A DNA stretch of 64,000 nucleotides from Paenibacillus sp. JQZ6Y-1 (GCF_040719145.1 NZ_JBFDUZ010000001.1:3185548-3249547), one strand, 5' to 3'; positions 1-10,679 are shown, counted from the first letter of the stretch. Made by a program: numbers and translations. Notes: generated by a model from the letters alone, not told the origin.

Positions 1-1427
1 GACATATCGGTATGCGTTATTCCCTGCCAAGTCGCGAGATCATTGCGGATTCTCTGGAAACCGTTGTATCCGCGCACTGGTTCGACGGTATGGTCTGCAT
101 CCCGAACTGTGACAAAATCACACCGGGTATGATGATGGGCGCTCTGCGCGTAAACATCCCGACTGTATTTGTCAGCGGTGGTCCGATGAAAGCCGGTAAA
201 GACAGCACAGGTCGTTCGATCTCTCTGACTTCTGTATTTGAAGGCGTTGGTGCTTATCAAGCGGGTAAAATCGATGATAAGAGCTTGCTGGAACTTGAAC
301 AATTTGGTTGTCCAACTTGTGGATCATGTTCCGGTATGTTTACGGCTAACTCCATGAACTGTCTGGCTGAAGCACTCGGTCTGGCACTGCCAGGTAACGG
401 CACCATTCTGGCTGTATCGCCAGAGCGTCGTGACTTTGTTAGACAATCCGCCACCCAACTGATGGAACTGATCAAGCTGGATCTGAAACCACGCGATATC
501 GTAACTGAAAAAGCAATCGACAATGCGTTTGCACTGGATATGGCTATGGGCGGTTCTACCAATACCGTTCTGCATACACTGGCACTGGCACACGAAGCAG
601 AGATCAATTATCCGATCGAACGCATCAACGAAGTTGCCAACCGTGTACCGCATCTGGCAAAACTGGCTCCTGCTTCCGACTGGCATATCGAGGATGTGCA
701 TCTGGCAGGTGGCGTAAGCGCCGTGTTGAACGAGCTACTGAAAAAGCCAGGCGCTCTGCATGATGACTGTATTACCGTAACCGGTAAAACACTTCGCGAA
801 AACGTAGAGGGTCAAGAAATCCAGAACCATGAAGTTATTCATGCACTGGAAAATCCACACTCCGAACGCGGTGGTCTGGCTGTCCTGTTCGGTAACCTTG
901 CTCCTGAAGGCTCGATCATCAAAGTCGGTGCGGTTGACGCTTCGGTTGGTGGCTACCACAAAGGTCCTGCTATCTGCTTCGACTCTCAAGATGATGCGCT
1001 GTACGGCATCGCTAATGGTCACGTCAAAGAAGGTCATGTTGTCGTGATCCGTTATGAAGGTCCAAAAGGCGGACCGGGTATGCCGGAAATGCTGGCTCCA
1101 ACCTCGCAAATCGTTGGTATGGGTCTTGGCGCCAAAGTCGGTCTGCTGACAGACGGTCGTTTCTCCGGTGCATCTCGCGGGATCAGTATCGGTCACGTAT
1201 CCCCAGAAGCAGCAGAAGGCGGTCCAATCGCTTTCGTACACGATGGCGACATCATCGAGCTTGATTTGAACGAGCGCAAAATCACGCTGCATGTTAGCGA
1301 CGAGGAATTGGAAGAGCGTCGTAAAAACGAATGGAAAGAGTTCGAGCCAAAAGTAAAAACTGGCTACCTCGCCCGTTATTCCAAACTCGTAACCAACGCC
1401 AGCATGGGCGGTATCATGAAAATCTAA
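1..1427 (+). CDS. ilvD: dihydroxy-acid dehydratase, 5' end outside window
   Basis: Dehydrates 2,3-dihydroxy-isovalerate and 2,3-dihydroxy-methylvalerate to the 2-keto acids in valine, leucine and isoleucine synthesis. The frame is open from the first bases of the window. The codons before the first ATG at 12 read H-I-G, continuing into MRYSLPSRE, which is internal IlvD sequence, so the gene is cut. About 475 residues are present, against roughly 560 for the family. Family motifs visible include CIPNCDK, SGGPM, the cysteine-rich [18 protein letters not shown] (Fe-S and active-site region) and GGSTNT. The C-terminus is intact at the TAA. A strong terminator follows at about 1563-1610. Confidence 0.95.
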   Translation, partial: HIGMRYSLPSREIIADSLETVVSAHWFDGMVCIPNCDKITPGMMMGALRVNIPTVFVSGGPMKAGKDSTGRSISLTSVFEGVGAYQAGKIDDKSLLELEQFGCPTCGSCSGMFTANSMNCLAEALGLALPGNGTILAVSPERRDFVRQSATQLMELIKLDLKPRDIVTEKAIDNAFALDMAMGGSTNTVLHTLALAHEAEINYPIERINEVANRVPHLAKLAPASDWHIEDVHLAGGVSAVLNELLKKPGALHDDCITVTGKTLRENVEGQEIQNHEVIHALENPHSERGGLAVLFGNLAPEGSIIKVGAVDASVGGYHKGPAICFDSQDDALYGIANGHVKEGHVVVIRYEGPKGGPGMPEMLAPTSQIVGMGLGAKVGLLTDGRFSGASRGISIGHVSPEAAEGGPIAFVHDGDIIELDLNERKITLHVSDEELEERRKNEWKEFEPKVKTGYLARYSKLVTNASMGGIMKI

Positions 1428-1562
1428 TCTTCCTGCGCGGAAGAATGGATATATAGACTCTGAGTGTGTAGGGTAATCACTAGATCATATGAGTACCATG
1501 CAATCACAAAATGAATAGTAGGTCAGATTCATACTCATGAAAATGACCTAACTATGCAGAAT

Positions 1563-1610
1563 AAAAGCCCGCCTACCGTATAGATTTCATATGGTAGGCG
1601 GGCTTTTTTA
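1563..1610 (+). terminator. Rho-independent terminator after ilvD
   Basis: An 11-bp GC-rich stem (1567-1577 with 1593-1603, GCCCGCCTACC and its complement) is followed by a T run at 1604-1609. It is preceded by AAAA, so it can also act for the convergent minus-strand gene ending at 1682. Confidence 0.9.
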
Positions 1611-1681
1611 TACGAAAATGAATCGTCAAAAATGGTAAGGCTCTTGCTCTTGCGTTCTTACCCTTGCACTTTTGCTAGTGT

Positions 1682-3112
1682 CTATCCATTATGGGCATTT
1701 GCCGCAGCAACTACCGCACTATCTGACACCAATACAACTTCTGTTTCAGGGATCGGAGGTACAGGTACAGCATATCGTTTCAGAAACGCATCAGTCGAGC
1801 ATAGCATGATCTTCGGCACTAACTGGCTGGACTGTTCTTTTAGTCGTAGACTCCCAGATGGATGAATTACCGCTAATAGCAGTTTGAGATACAACCGTGT
1901 ACTCCACGCAAACCAACCGGATGGCAGATCATGAATGGTAAAGCCGAATTTTTCCGGTCCCCGATGAATCATGCTCACTCCGTACAGTGCTTTAGCATGT
2001 TGCAGCTCTGGCTGTTCCTGAATGCACGTAGCAAGTTGTGGAAAATCCTTTTTCGCTGACTGGATGAGCAGAATTGCTAGCTGCATCATCGAACGCGAAC
2101 GAGACGTTACTTGCAGCAACTGTTGGTTATCCAAATGTAATTCGATAATCAGATCACCTTTATTCAGCATCGTGCCATTATCCAGCTTCAGCGGCTTACC
2201 TTGATATGCACGCAGTCGGTAATGAAATATGCTATTCGGATGAGAATGCTGAAGCTGAAACACCCAACGAAACAGCTGTTCCCAGCGCAGCCATAGGCGA
2301 ATCAGCAGTCGCTTGAATGGAGAAATCAGCGTACCTAGCGGTGCTATACGCTGTCTGGCTGTGTCATTGTTTGGAACTTGTGTCTGATTACGCATCTGTC
2401 TGGACATATAGGTGCTGCCCTCCATCAGTTCTCCAATGGTGACCGATTGTAAACCGCGCTGCTGTGCTTCCTGTAACACGACTTCCAATGCTGCTAGCAT
2501 CTCGGCAGGTGCATTGCGATCAGCACCCCATGTGTTGCCACAATCGTGTAGCAGCATGATCTCACCACCGCGTAGCTTGCGCAGCATACGAGCTGCCAGC
2601 CGCTGCCGACCGACGCGCTTACGCCAGTCACCAAATAGCGAAGACCAGAGTACAATATCGTACTGACTTTTTTTGGACAAATCGTATTGGTTCACAATGC
2701 CCCATGGCGGACGGTAATAGATCGGACGCGTGCCAGTGATTTGATGAATCACCTTTTGCGTCATATCTATTTGCCGCCGTACTGCTGCTGGTGACATCAG
2801 CCAGTTGGCTTTATGAATATAGTTATGAATGCCGATCTGATGCCCTTCGTCATGAATCCGGCGCAATACATCTGGATGCTGCTCGGCATGTCGACCAACT
2901 ACAAAAAATGTCGCGCGTGCGTTGTATTGTTTTAGTATATCGAGCAATAACGGCGTATACATGGGATCGGGACCATCGTCGAATGTAAGTGCAAATTGGG
3001 TATCACTATTGCCCCGACGAAATACTCGATACCCGAACAGCCGACTCACCAGACCGGGAATAAATGCGTAAAACGAACCTATGTAAAGCAGCCACAAAAA
3101 TAATTGTTCCAT
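1682..3112 (-). CDS. membrane-anchored polysaccharide deacetylase with C-terminal extra domain
   Basis: Predicted NodB/CE4-type hydrolase that removes acetyl groups from cell-surface polysaccharide. 476 aa. I chose the ATG at 3112 because AAAGGAG lies just upstream, although the frame is open further 5'. Residues 1-22 are hydrophobic and look like an N-terminal anchor. The CE4 motifs follow: TFDDGPD (43-49, catalytic and metal-binding Asp pair), H96-NYI-H100 (metal-binding HxxxH, with Asn where Ser/Thr is usual), RPPWG (134-138) and LLHD (187-190). Residues from about 240 to 476 form a second domain without CE4 motifs. It resembles what I recall of the B. subtilis YkoP type, but that assignment is tentative. 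Divergent from the transporter at 3454. Confidence 0.85.
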   Translation of the reverse strand: MEQLFLWLLYIGSFYAFIPGLVSRLFGYRVFRRGNSDTQFALTFDDGPDPMYTPLLLDILKQYNARATFFVVGRHAEQHPDVLRRIHDEGHQIGIHNYIHKANWLMSPAAVRRQIDMTQKVIHQITGTRPIYYRPPWGIVNQYDLSKKSQYDIVLWSSLFGDWRKRVGRQRLAARMLRKLRGGEIMLLHDCGNTWGADRNAPAEMLAALEVVLQEAQQRGLQSVTIGELMEGSTYMSRQMRNQTQVPNNDTARQRIAPLGTLISPFKRLLIRLWLRWEQLFRWVFQLQHSHPNSIFHYRLRAYQGKPLKLDNGTMLNKGDLIIELHLDNQQLLQVTSRSRSMMQLAILLIQSAKKDFPQLATCIQEQPELQHAKALYGVSMIHRGPEKFGFTIHDLPSGWFAWSTRLYLKLLLAVIHPSGSLRLKEQSSQLVPKIMLCSTDAFLKRYAVPVPPIPETEVVLVSDSAVVAAANAHNG

Positions 3113-3453
3113 AACTAGCTCCTTTCGACACCTGATCCAGCGTAACATGCTAGAGCAGTCTCCATTGCGGTGGTTAGCAGACGATTGGAATTCATAGCGG
3201 TTGACAATATACTTGTGTAGTAGAATCATGCTGTGGTCTGATTGGCTTTTGCGTCCATTGCATCTATACTATTTTAGCATACGGCAAAATGGTAGTTGTA
3301 ACAGCGGACTTTACAATAAAGACAGATATGCTATTCTGCTTATGAATCTGTAGTTGTTGATTGGCTTGCTGTTACATAATGATATACCTGCTTGCTATCT
3401 GCTGTTATATTACATGTTATTCATTTCAAGCTGTAGAAGGAGTTTGTATCGTT
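3113..3453. other. divergent intergenic region
   Basis: This region separates the minus-strand deacetylase from the plus-strand AI-2E-family transporter. The only promoter-like element I see is TTGACA at 3201-3206 with AATCAT 17 nt downstream (3224-3229) on the plus strand. It would give a leader of about 220 nt for the transporter. I see no hairpin terminator or recognisable riboswitch. Confidence 0.3.
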
Positions 3454-4671
3454 ATGTTGCCTTTGTACAAAAAATACTGGCGAACCGTATTTGATATTGC
3501 GGTCGTCGTATTGACGGTTTATCTCGTCCTATTGCTATCTAGCTGGCTGTACCGCATTGCGGCGCCCGTGTTTCTATCTGTGTTGATTTTTGCGATCATC
3601 GAGCCGTTTGCTATGTTTCTGAATCGGCGTGGATTACCCAAAATGGCAAGCTCGGCGATTGCTGTACTTGTCTTTGTCTTGATTATTTTGGGCGCGTTAT
3701 TTGGTGCCGGATTGGTTTTCGTATCCCAGATTGGTCAGGTCACTGACGCTCTACCGGGATATGCGTCCATCGTGCAGCAGCATTTTGCAAGCTTTACTGT
3801 CTTTTTACAGGATAAACTAAACGCATTGCCACCCAACGTAACAGAGCAGATCAATGAATATTTTGCTACCTTTACCGCAGGATTGGCAGTCTGGGGCAAA
3901 TCGCTATTCAATGTTGCGATCGGCTGGCTAGGTACGTTCTCGTCGTTTATCGGCAGCTTTGCGGTTGGCATTATTCTAGTATTCTTCCTGAGTGCCGAGA
4001 TTAATCTATGGCGACGAATCGCTCATGAGAAAACGCCGAATACAATCAAAAAAGCCGTCTTTTTTCTAAAAAATCACGTATTCTTCGCGATCGGTGCTTA
4101 TCTCAAAGCCCAGCTGATTATGGTATCGCTAACCTTTGTACTGGTTTACATCGGGTTATTGATCTTGCAGGTGGATCATTCGTTTTCGCTTGCAATCTTG
4201 AGTGCGCTGTTTGATATTTTACCGTTGCTAGGGATTCCGGTTATTTTCCTGCCTTGGATCATTTACCTATTTATCGTTGGGCAAACGGGGCTGGGAATTG
4301 GACTAACCGTACTGCTAGTTGTCGTGATGCTGACTCGCCAGCTGCTAGAGCCAAAAATAACTGGCAATTCGATCGGTATCACCTCTGCTTATCTGATGCT
4401 GTCAGCGATGATTATCTCACTGTCAATCTTCGGGGTTGCTGGTCTGGTGCTATCGCCTATCTTGATTATTTTGCTCAAAGAATTGTTTGTACAGGGGTAT
4501 TTGCAGCGCTGGATTACACTGCCGAAGGAAGAGTTTGAACCTATGCCCTCTAGCGATGGTGATGTAACCAATGCAACTGTCAGCAATGATGAGCCAGTAG
4601 CAGGAGCTTCTGTCGATTCCCCATCGTCTGCGAGTACAACAGCATTCACTGATAAAGACGATGCAACATAA
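3454..4671 (+). CDS. AI-2E family transporter (PerM/YdbI-type membrane protein)
   Basis: 405-aa polytopic membrane protein of the AI-2E exporter/PerM superfamily. Family members export quorum-sensing molecules or couple to ion gradients, and the substrate cannot be told from sequence. I chose the ATG at 3454 because AGAAGGAG lies at 3435-3442; a TTG 93 nt upstream would add an unlikely tail. Typical features are the paired N-terminal hydrophobic segments, a soluble stretch around residues 90-150 and the C-terminal helices containing ILPLLGIPVIFLPW and RQLLEPKITGNSIGI. The last 50 residues are a hydrophilic, Ser/Asp/Ala-rich tail, probably cytoplasmic. A terminator follows about 125 bp downstream. 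Confidence 0.85.
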   Translation: MLPLYKKYWRTVFDIAVVVLTVYLVLLLSSWLYRIAAPVFLSVLIFAIIEPFAMFLNRRGLPKMASSAIAVLVFVLIILGALFGAGLVFVSQIGQVTDALPGYASIVQQHFASFTVFLQDKLNALPPNVTEQINEYFATFTAGLAVWGKSLFNVAIGWLGTFSSFIGSFAVGIILVFFLSAEINLWRRIAHEKTPNTIKKAVFFLKNHVFFAIGAYLKAQLIMVSLTFVLVYIGLLILQVDHSFSLAILSALFDILPLLGIPVIFLPWIIYLFIVGQTGLGIGLTVLLVVVMLTRQLLEPKITGNSIGITSAYLMLSAMIISLSIFGVAGLVLSPILIILLKELFVQGYLQRWITLPKEEFEPMPSSDGDVTNATVSNDEPVAGASVDSPSSASTTAFTDKDDAT

Positions 4672-4792
4672 TTATACTCAAAGCAATGTCATCTATACTC
4701 CACTGATTCTCTTTAAGAAGATGACTGCAACGTGAGGTTATCGCTATCAACTGCCTTCCAGTAACTCACAGTGTAAACTAACAAGCGACAAC

Positions 4793-4830
4793 AAAAAGGA
4801 CACTTCCCTCAACGGGAAGTGTCCTTTTTT
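4793..4830 (+). terminator. Rho-independent terminator after the AI-2E-type transporter
   Basis: A perfect 11-bp stem GGACACTTCCC/GGGAAGTGTCC (4798-4808 with 4814-4824) with a TCAAC loop and a T6 run. A preceding A run makes it potentially bidirectional. Confidence 0.9.
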
Positions 4831-4945
4831 GTATCTCGATCTTATGACTGTGTAATGAACTAGAGTTGCTAGGGCTGGCTGATAGTAGGATTGCTATAGT
4901 TGCTTGCCCATTCGTTTATTCATTAAATATAGCCCCTATCTTACC

Positions 4946-4980
4946 GTATGCAGATATGGAGATCCTCATATTCTGCATAC
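4946..4980. repeat. 35-bp near-palindrome
   Basis: Perfect 9-bp arms GTATGCAGA/TCTGCATAC (4946-4954, 4972-4980) enclose a centre that is itself almost self-complementary around GATC. There is no T run on either side. It lies just downstream of the chemoreceptor gene (stop at 5044, minus strand), so it may be a transcript-end hairpin or a protein-binding dyad. Confidence 0.5.
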
Positions 4981-5043
4981 TCCAGATGATTAGGATGGAC
5001 CGAACTCTGAATGATCTCTGACTCACTTCTGACTCACCTATAT

Positions 5044-7611
5044 TCAGGCTTCTTTGCCCAGATGCGGTTTGTCTTCCTCATTCTGTTGCGAGGATGCTTC
5101 GCTGTTACCGCCATTATGCTCCTCCGAAGAAGCACGACCTGACGGATCATGAGCCACCGCATCCGAAGCTTCGGTCGTTTCAGAGGCAGCTGATTCGTTA
5201 CCGATAGTATCCGCAGTACCCTGCTCAGCTTCATCAATCGTAAAGCGAGCAATCGTGTCTTTCAGACCAACCGACACGGTTTCCAGTTGACTGGACAGAG
5301 TAACCAACTGACCGCTGACATTCTGCTGTTCGCTACTCAGAGAAGCAACCTCCTGCGAGGTAGCGGACGACTGTTCAGCAACAGCACTCACATTGCTCAT
5401 CGCTTCGCTCATGGACTGCTGTACATTGTTCAACTCGGAGATGGACTGTGTTGCAGATCCGAGCTTGGTTACGAACTCCTTCATTTGCTCCTGTACCGTT
5501 TCAAAGATACCAGTTGTCTCCTGTACCGCTTCCGTTTGCTGACGGAACAATGGATATGCTTCGTTCAGCACACGTACGGTTTCGTCCATTTCCTTCTGGA
5601 TATTGGTCGTAATCTCACCGACCATCAGGATTGACTGACGCGATTGCTCTGCCAGATTGCGAACCTCATCGGCAACGACCATAAAGCCTTTACCTGCCGC
5701 ACCTGCGCGAGCCGCCTCAATCGTTGCATTCAGAGAGAGGATATTGGTCTGCTTGGTGATATTCTGCATCGCATCCAGCACCTGCTGAACGGAGGACGTG
5801 CTTTCTTTTAATGAATCGATCCGGTTATTGAGGGAACGAATCATATCCTCAGTTACCTTCGTTTTGCCAAGCAGACTTTCCATATGATGTACGCCAGTTT
5901 CGCTGGCATGCTCCACCTGTTGAGCGGACACTTCCATCTGCTTGTTCGCACCGACTACTTTGCTCATGCGGTCATTCATTGTCTCAGTCAGTTCCGTCCC
6001 GCGCTCGGCTTCCAACGCAAGACTACTAGCTCCATTGGCAATTTCTTCTGTAGCAACGGCGATCTCGCGCGCAGATACTGCGGTTTGACGCGATGCTTGA
6101 CTGAGTGTAGAGGCTGTATCCAGCACCTGCTGCGCGGAATCATTGGTCTGTTTGACCAAATTCGTAATCTTTTCCATCATCGTATTAAAGGCTAGTGATA
6201 GCTGCCCAATCTCATCCGAGGACTTGTGCTGCATCCGTACATTCAGTACGCCTTCGGAGCCTTGGTGCATCAATTGCTGCAAGTCACGCAGCGGACGACC
6301 GATCATGCGAATGATCAGCAATCCGATCAGAATCGCAATAATACCAAAGATTGCTGCCATAATCCAAGTCAATGTTAGAATCGGACTTGCACTGGAAACG
6401 AGCGCCTGTACCGGCACCGTTCCGATCAGTTTCCAATCGACGGTACTGAGTACGGAGTAAGCAGCCAGAATCGGCTGTGTGCCTTGATCATTTTGGAAAC
6501 GACCGCTACCTTCCTTGATCTGATTGATAAAGGACAACTTGGATGGCTCACTCACCGTCTGCTCTATTGTAGAAGCAATAACCGTATTTTGCGGTCCACC
6601 CACCAGATCAATATTACTACCATCGCCCAGATTCAGATTGTCGATCTGATCGTTTAGCCATTTGCTATTAATGCTCATGACGAACACGAACGAATCAGTG
6701 CTGCTGGAAATACGCATGGCGCGGGCATAGACAAAGTTTTTATTAGTACCTTCCGTTTTGGCAGTTGGCACCCACTGCATCACACTGTTATTGCTCGCTA
6801 GTGATTGGTACCAATCAGTTTTGCGAACTTGCTCTGCCGTTGGGATGCCGGTTCCAGCACTAATAATGCTCAGCGAAGGATTCATTGGTACAAGATAGAT
6901 CGCTTCGATGGAATCCGTAGAATTCAATTGATTTTGCAGATTTTCGCTGATTGAATTGATCGTTTGATACTTGTCATAGGCTGTTTGTCCATCACGCGAT
7001 AGTGCTTCAAGATCGCTCTGCATGGTCGGATCAAAGAATACTTGAACCGATGTATTCACCAGTTGACCGAGCATAACATCCAGCTTTTCGCCCGTTTGGA
7101 TAATCGCCTGTTCATTGCTAATGGCTGCATTTTCCTGAATTACGCTTTTGGCACGTACGTACGAGAATGTACCGAGTAGAACGACACAGACCATAATTGC
7201 GATAAAAAACATCAAAAATAACTTAACACCGACCGATTTGGACGGGTTGAAATTACGCCAATTGCGAGCTGCCGATAACGACGCGCGACTGGCATGTTTG
7301 AAGCGGATACGCGGCTTGGTATTGGGTTTTGTAGGTTGAGCCGCAGCATCGGATAACTGGTTGTCCAGCTGTTGATCCGAAGCCAGCGATGACTCCGTTG
7401 GTTGTGACATATCCTGCAATACCACCTGTTGATTTCCGCGACCGCGCCCCTTAAACCACTTATGTAAGGCTTTCTGCGATGGCGCTTGTTCCCCTGATTG
7501 CTTCCGTTTCTCCTTCTTGCCCTTCTTGTTTTCCCCCGATGTGTTCAGTAACTGTTTGGATAATTTTGCTGGCTTGCGATTAGACTTGTCTGGCTTTTGC
7601 CATAACCCCAT
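5044..7611 (-). CDS. methyl-accepting chemotaxis protein with long basic N-terminus and acidic C-terminal tail
   Basis: Transmembrane chemoreceptor that signals to CheA/CheW. I take the ATG at 7611 (GGTGGGTG at a reasonable distance), giving 855 aa; a GTG at 7620 is possible. Order: an unusual cytoplasmic stretch of about 130 residues rich in Lys/Arg/Gln; TM1 (about 130-152); a large extracellular Cache-like sensor; TM2 (around [18 protein letters not shown]); HAMP; then the signalling domain. Its hairpin tip has [19 protein letters not shown] and [13 protein letters not shown]. The last 60 or so residues are a Glu/Ser/Asn-rich tail with no CheR-binding pentapeptide that I can recognise. It is a single gene, with no flagellar or chemotaxis neighbours. 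The ligand cannot be inferred. Confidence 0.93.
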   Translation of the reverse strand: MGLWQKPDKSNRKPAKLSKQLLNTSGENKKGKKEKRKQSGEQAPSQKALHKWFKGRGRGNQQVVLQDMSQPTESSLASDQQLDNQLSDAAAQPTKPNTKPRIRFKHASRASLSAARNWRNFNPSKSVGVKLFLMFFIAIMVCVVLLGTFSYVRAKSVIQENAAISNEQAIIQTGEKLDVMLGQLVNTSVQVFFDPTMQSDLEALSRDGQTAYDKYQTINSISENLQNQLNSTDSIEAIYLVPMNPSLSIISAGTGIPTAEQVRKTDWYQSLASNNSVMQWVPTAKTEGTNKNFVYARAMRISSSTDSFVFVMSINSKWLNDQIDNLNLGDGSNIDLVGGPQNTVIASTIEQTVSEPSKLSFINQIKEGSGRFQNDQGTQPILAAYSVLSTVDWKLIGTVPVQALVSSASPILTLTWIMAAIFGIIAILIGLLIIRMIGRPLRDLQQLMHQGSEGVLNVRMQHKSSDEIGQLSLAFNTMMEKITNLVKQTNDSAQQVLDTASTLSQASRQTAVSAREIAVATEEIANGASSLALEAERGTELTETMNDRMSKVVGANKQMEVSAQQVEHASETGVHHMESLLGKTKVTEDMIRSLNNRIDSLKESTSSVQQVLDAMQNITKQTNILSLNATIEAARAGAAGKGFMVVADEVRNLAEQSRQSILMVGEITTNIQKEMDETVRVLNEAYPLFRQQTEAVQETTGIFETVQEQMKEFVTKLGSATQSISELNNVQQSMSEAMSNVSAVAEQSSATSQEVASLSSEQQNVSGQLVTLSSQLETVSVGLKDTIARFTIDEAEQGTADTIGNESAASETTEASDAVAHDPSGRASSEEHNGGNSEASSQQNEEDKPHLGKEA

Positions 7612-7894
7612 ACTCTTCACCCACCATTTTCAAATTCATGAACCTGTTCCCGTATTCCGGTCATATTCTCTGTATTGTCCACATCATGTATCCTAGTTGG
7701 AGTTCAATAGTTACAGTTCTGCTTCCATTATCGGTGATTATCCAGTAAAAATGAACCCCCTTTTTCCAAATAATTAAGGTCTTTACGCCTATTATGTATG
7801 AAAAACCTCACATTAGATATAAATTTCCGTATTTTGTTATCGCTCTCATTTTGGTGACTATGGGTAATCTGTCATGGTTTATAACATGAATAGG
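7612..7894. other. intergenic region upstream of the chemoreceptor
   Basis: AT-rich spacer between the trhP2 terminator and the chemoreceptor start. A SigD-type promoter might be expected for a chemoreceptor. I see only a partial -10-like ACCGATAA on the minus strand (near 7730) without a matching -35, so I do not call one. Confidence 0.2.
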
Positions 7895-7949
7895 CAAAAA
7901 AAGGGATAAACAATACCAGATGAACGAATCATTCCAGTAAGTTTATCCC
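7895..7949 (-). terminator. Rho-independent terminator after trhP2
   Basis: On the minus strand a GGGATAAAC/GTTTATCCC stem (7941-7949 with 7903-7911) is followed by T7. It closes the alaS-to-trhP2 gene series 17 bp past the stop codon. Confidence 0.88.
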
Positions 7950-7965
7950 TTACAAAGTATCTACT

Positions 7966-9333
7966 CTACGAAATAGTGGCTACTTCTTTTGCTCTTTTAG
8001 CAGTTTTCACATTCTTTTTACGCATCATATCAAAATAGCGAACCGGCTGATCCACCTTCATTTTGATCTTTTGCAATGGATGACGCGCGGCATCTAGCTC
8101 ATTGCCTTCCTCATCCCAGATCGTACCGACCTGCTGCTTGAAGAAGGTATTATCCGGTCCAAAAAACTCAATTTCCTGTCCCGGTTTAAAATGATTACGC
8201 TGTTGAATCGTTGCTACACCTGTAGCCGCATCATAATCCAGCACCAGACCAGCAAAGTCATACGGTACAGCCTTATCTTCCGGCTCATAGATATGATCCT
8301 CTTCATCCGGTGTATCATAAAAGAAACCGGTGTTGAGCGGACGATTGGCGGCTTTATTCAGCTCTTCCAGCCATTCTGGCTTCAGCACATAGTTCTCAGG
8401 ATCTGCCATGTAGGAATCAATCGCCTGACGATACGCGTTAACAACCGTAGCTACATAGTGAATCGACTTCATACGTCCTTCGATCTTAAAGCTGTCGATC
8501 CCGACTTCAATCAGATCAGGAATGGCTTCCAGCATACACAGGTCCTTCGATCCCATCGAGAACGGATTGTCACCCTCATTGTACAATGGAAGTTGATTGT
8601 CTCCGAGCGCGAATGGTTCCGGTGTCCGGTTATCCAGCATCTCTTCCTCAGACATCCAGCCGGATTGTGGACGAGCATCCTCGAACAGATCGTATTTCCA
8701 GCGGCAGGATTGGCAGCAGCCACCACGGTTCGAATCACGGTCTGTAAAATGGTTGGACAATACACAGCGTCCTGAGAACGATGAACACATCGCCCCGTGG
8801 ATAAACGATTCAATCTCCACATCGACATGCTTTTTGATCTCAGCAATCTCTTCCAGACTGGTTTCGCGACCAAGCACAACACGCGGCAAACCTTCTTCTT
8901 TCCAGAATTTCACTGCCTGCCAGTTCAGCGTCGATTGCTGAGTGCTTAGATGCACTTCCAGCTTTGGCGCGCAGCGTAGTGCCACTTCAATAATCGTCGG
9001 ATCAGCCACGATAATTGCGGAGATACCGACATCCTCTAGATTGCGCAGGTATTCTTCAATACCGTCTACATCTTCATCATGTGCATAAATGTTCGTTGCA
9101 ACAAATACTTTGGCACCGTAACGATTGGCAAATTCTACACCTTCCCGCATCTCTTCAAAACTGAAGTTATCTGCGTTGGACCGAAGACCGTATTTTTGTC
9201 CGCCGATATATACAGCGTCTGCACCATAGTGAATGGCGAATTTCAGCTTTTCCAAATTACCCGCAGGCGCCAACAGCTCAGGCTTGTCCAGACGGTATCG
9301 TTTGCCGAAATGTATTGGTTTTGCTTTACTCAT
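7966..9333 (-). CDS. trhP2: U32 peptidase-family protein, tRNA 5-hydroxyuridine (ho5U34) synthesis (YrrO-type)
   Basis: 455-aa member of the collagenase-like U32 family. Family members YrrN/YrrO of B. subtilis (TrhP1/TrhP2) and E. coli TrhP are prephenate-dependent tRNA U34 hydroxylation proteins, so I infer that role rather than proteolysis. I chose the ATG at 9333 because GAGGGGGAAG lies upstream; longer frames lack a site. Features: the N-terminal PELLAPAGNLEKLKFAI barrel start, the conserved cysteine set (CSSFSGRC, GGCCQSCRW) typical of the Fe-S-containing members, and KIEGRMKS. The neighbouring gene upstream is the shorter paralogue, in the same order as in B. subtilis. Confidence 0.9.
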   Translation of the reverse strand: MSKAKPIHFGKRYRLDKPELLAPAGNLEKLKFAIHYGADAVYIGGQKYGLRSNADNFSFEEMREGVEFANRYGAKVFVATNIYAHDEDVDGIEEYLRNLEDVGISAIIVADPTIIEVALRCAPKLEVHLSTQQSTLNWQAVKFWKEEGLPRVVLGRETSLEEIAEIKKHVDVEIESFIHGAMCSSFSGRCVLSNHFTDRDSNRGGCCQSCRWKYDLFEDARPQSGWMSEEEMLDNRTPEPFALGDNQLPLYNEGDNPFSMGSKDLCMLEAIPDLIEVGIDSFKIEGRMKSIHYVATVVNAYRQAIDSYMADPENYVLKPEWLEELNKAANRPLNTGFFYDTPDEEDHIYEPEDKAVPYDFAGLVLDYDAATGVATIQQRNHFKPGQEIEFFGPDNTFFKQQVGTIWDEEGNELDAARHPLQKIKMKVDQPVRYFDMMRKKNVKTAKRAKEVATIS

Positions 9334-9454
9334 TGGAGATCTTCCCCCTCGATCATATTGCTTGAACATCGTTGACTCTAAATGATTGTATTTGTGTACC
9401 AAATACCCTATGTTTTGAACCGCAGCATCATGTAACTGTTACATAGCGATTTTC

Positions 9455-10384
9455 TTAAAATACCTGTTCCTTATAAAAGAATCCAAACGCAAGCTCACGT
9501 TCCGGGTCCTGCAATGCACGAACCTCATCCAGCCATTCTTCGTCATACTCGTACGTTTCTGGATGATCCGCATACGCATCGATAGCGGTACGATATGCAC
9601 GCACAACCGCCTCATTATACTCTGGCGATTTCAGTATGCCTTCGATCTTCAAGCTCTGTACGCCCGCTTCCATCAGCAGATGCAAATCTTCCAAAATGCA
9701 AATGTCCTCAGAGCTCATAATATGCGTTCCATTGCTATCTTCATAAATCGGGAATTTCTCATCCTGACGTTCTGCCTCGATCAGGAACAATCCACGGGTC
9801 AAACCGAGATCACCATTAACCTCGCGTCCTTGATGTGCCATATAGCTCTGCACCAGCTGACGTTTGGAATGATAAATATTAGTCATGCCGTGTACCTGCA
9901 CCTGCGCTTCTACCTTGATCTTATCCATCATACCGGTAATCTCATCCATATTCAGCTCACGCGCCAGTACCGCCCGTGTAGCGCCCTTATTGCCCCAGTA
10001 GTTGGCAGTGGATGAACTAGTTGATGTCATCTCAGCATTCCAATGCAGCTTCAGCTCTGGCGCCAGTTCGCGCACTGTCGTCAACACCGCCGGATCGCCA
10101 AACTCAATTCCGTCCACATTCAGATCACGCAGCCCCTCGATATAAGCCGATAAACCATGCAGTAACTCGTTGGTCATCAGATTATTAACTGCCACATATA
10201 CCTTTTTGCCATGCTGGTGACTATAGGCTACCGCTTCGCCAATCTGCTGCAAAGTCATATTTCCGGGTAATCGCATACCATACCGTTCTTCACCGACCAA
10301 AAAAGCGTCAGCGCCCGCTTCCGCTAGACGACGCAATTCCTTCAGTGAGGATACTGTCACCAACAGTTCCGGTTTATTACTCAT
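9455..10384 (-). CDS. trhP1: U32 peptidase-family protein, tRNA 5-hydroxyuridine synthesis (YrrN-type)
   Basis: 309 aa, the short U32 paralogue next to trhP2. It shares the N-terminal barrel (PELLVTVSSLKELRRLAEAG) and the C-terminal KIEGILKSPEY motif, but it lacks the Cys-rich segment seen in trhP2. In B. subtilis the pair is needed for ho5U34 in tRNA, and I transfer that role by homology and gene order. The ATG at 10384 has a good GGGAGGTG site. 295 bp separate it from mltG; the O-methyltransferase gene yrrM that lies between them in B. subtilis is absent here. Confidence 0.88.
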   Translation of the reverse strand: MSNKPELLVTVSSLKELRRLAEAGADAFLVGEERYGMRLPGNMTLQQIGEAVAYSHQHGKKVYVAVNNLMTNELLHGLSAYIEGLRDLNVDGIEFGDPAVLTTVRELAPELKLHWNAEMTSTSSSTANYWGNKGATRAVLARELNMDEITGMMDKIKVEAQVQVHGMTNIYHSKRQLVQSYMAHQGREVNGDLGLTRGLFLIEAERQDEKFPIYEDSNGTHIMSSEDICILEDLHLLMEAGVQSLKIEGILKSPEYNEAVVRAYRTAIDAYADHPETYEYDEEWLDEVRALQDPERELAFGFFYKEQVF

Positions 10385-10549
10385 TGTTCAGCACCTCCCA
10401 GCCTTCCAGCTGTTATTTACATATTCCTATTCATTCATAGGGCATTGCTCCGCTTACTTCCGATGATAGCACGCTATCTATCATACAGGATAAACGGAGC
10501 AGGTTTGAAGCTCATTTGTGTGCATATGAAGACGTTTTGCCTGCACGCC

Positions 10550-10602
10550 CAAAAGCAGGCACACATCATGCAGCGATCTAGCCTGCTTGATGTGTGCCCG
10601 CC
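10550..10602 (-). terminator. probable terminator between mltG and trhP1
   Basis: A perfect 11-bp inverted repeat GGCACACATCA/TGATGTGTGCC (10558-10568, 10588-10598) extends by GC pairs around one mismatch. On the minus strand it is followed by TTTT only. It is a strong hairpin with a weak U tract, so termination could be partial. Confidence 0.6.
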
Positions 10603-10679
10603 TTACTTGTGGCGTGAGGAAACCATATATTGCAGTCTATCGATACAGATACAATAAGATGGGTTTGCTTACGGATTAA

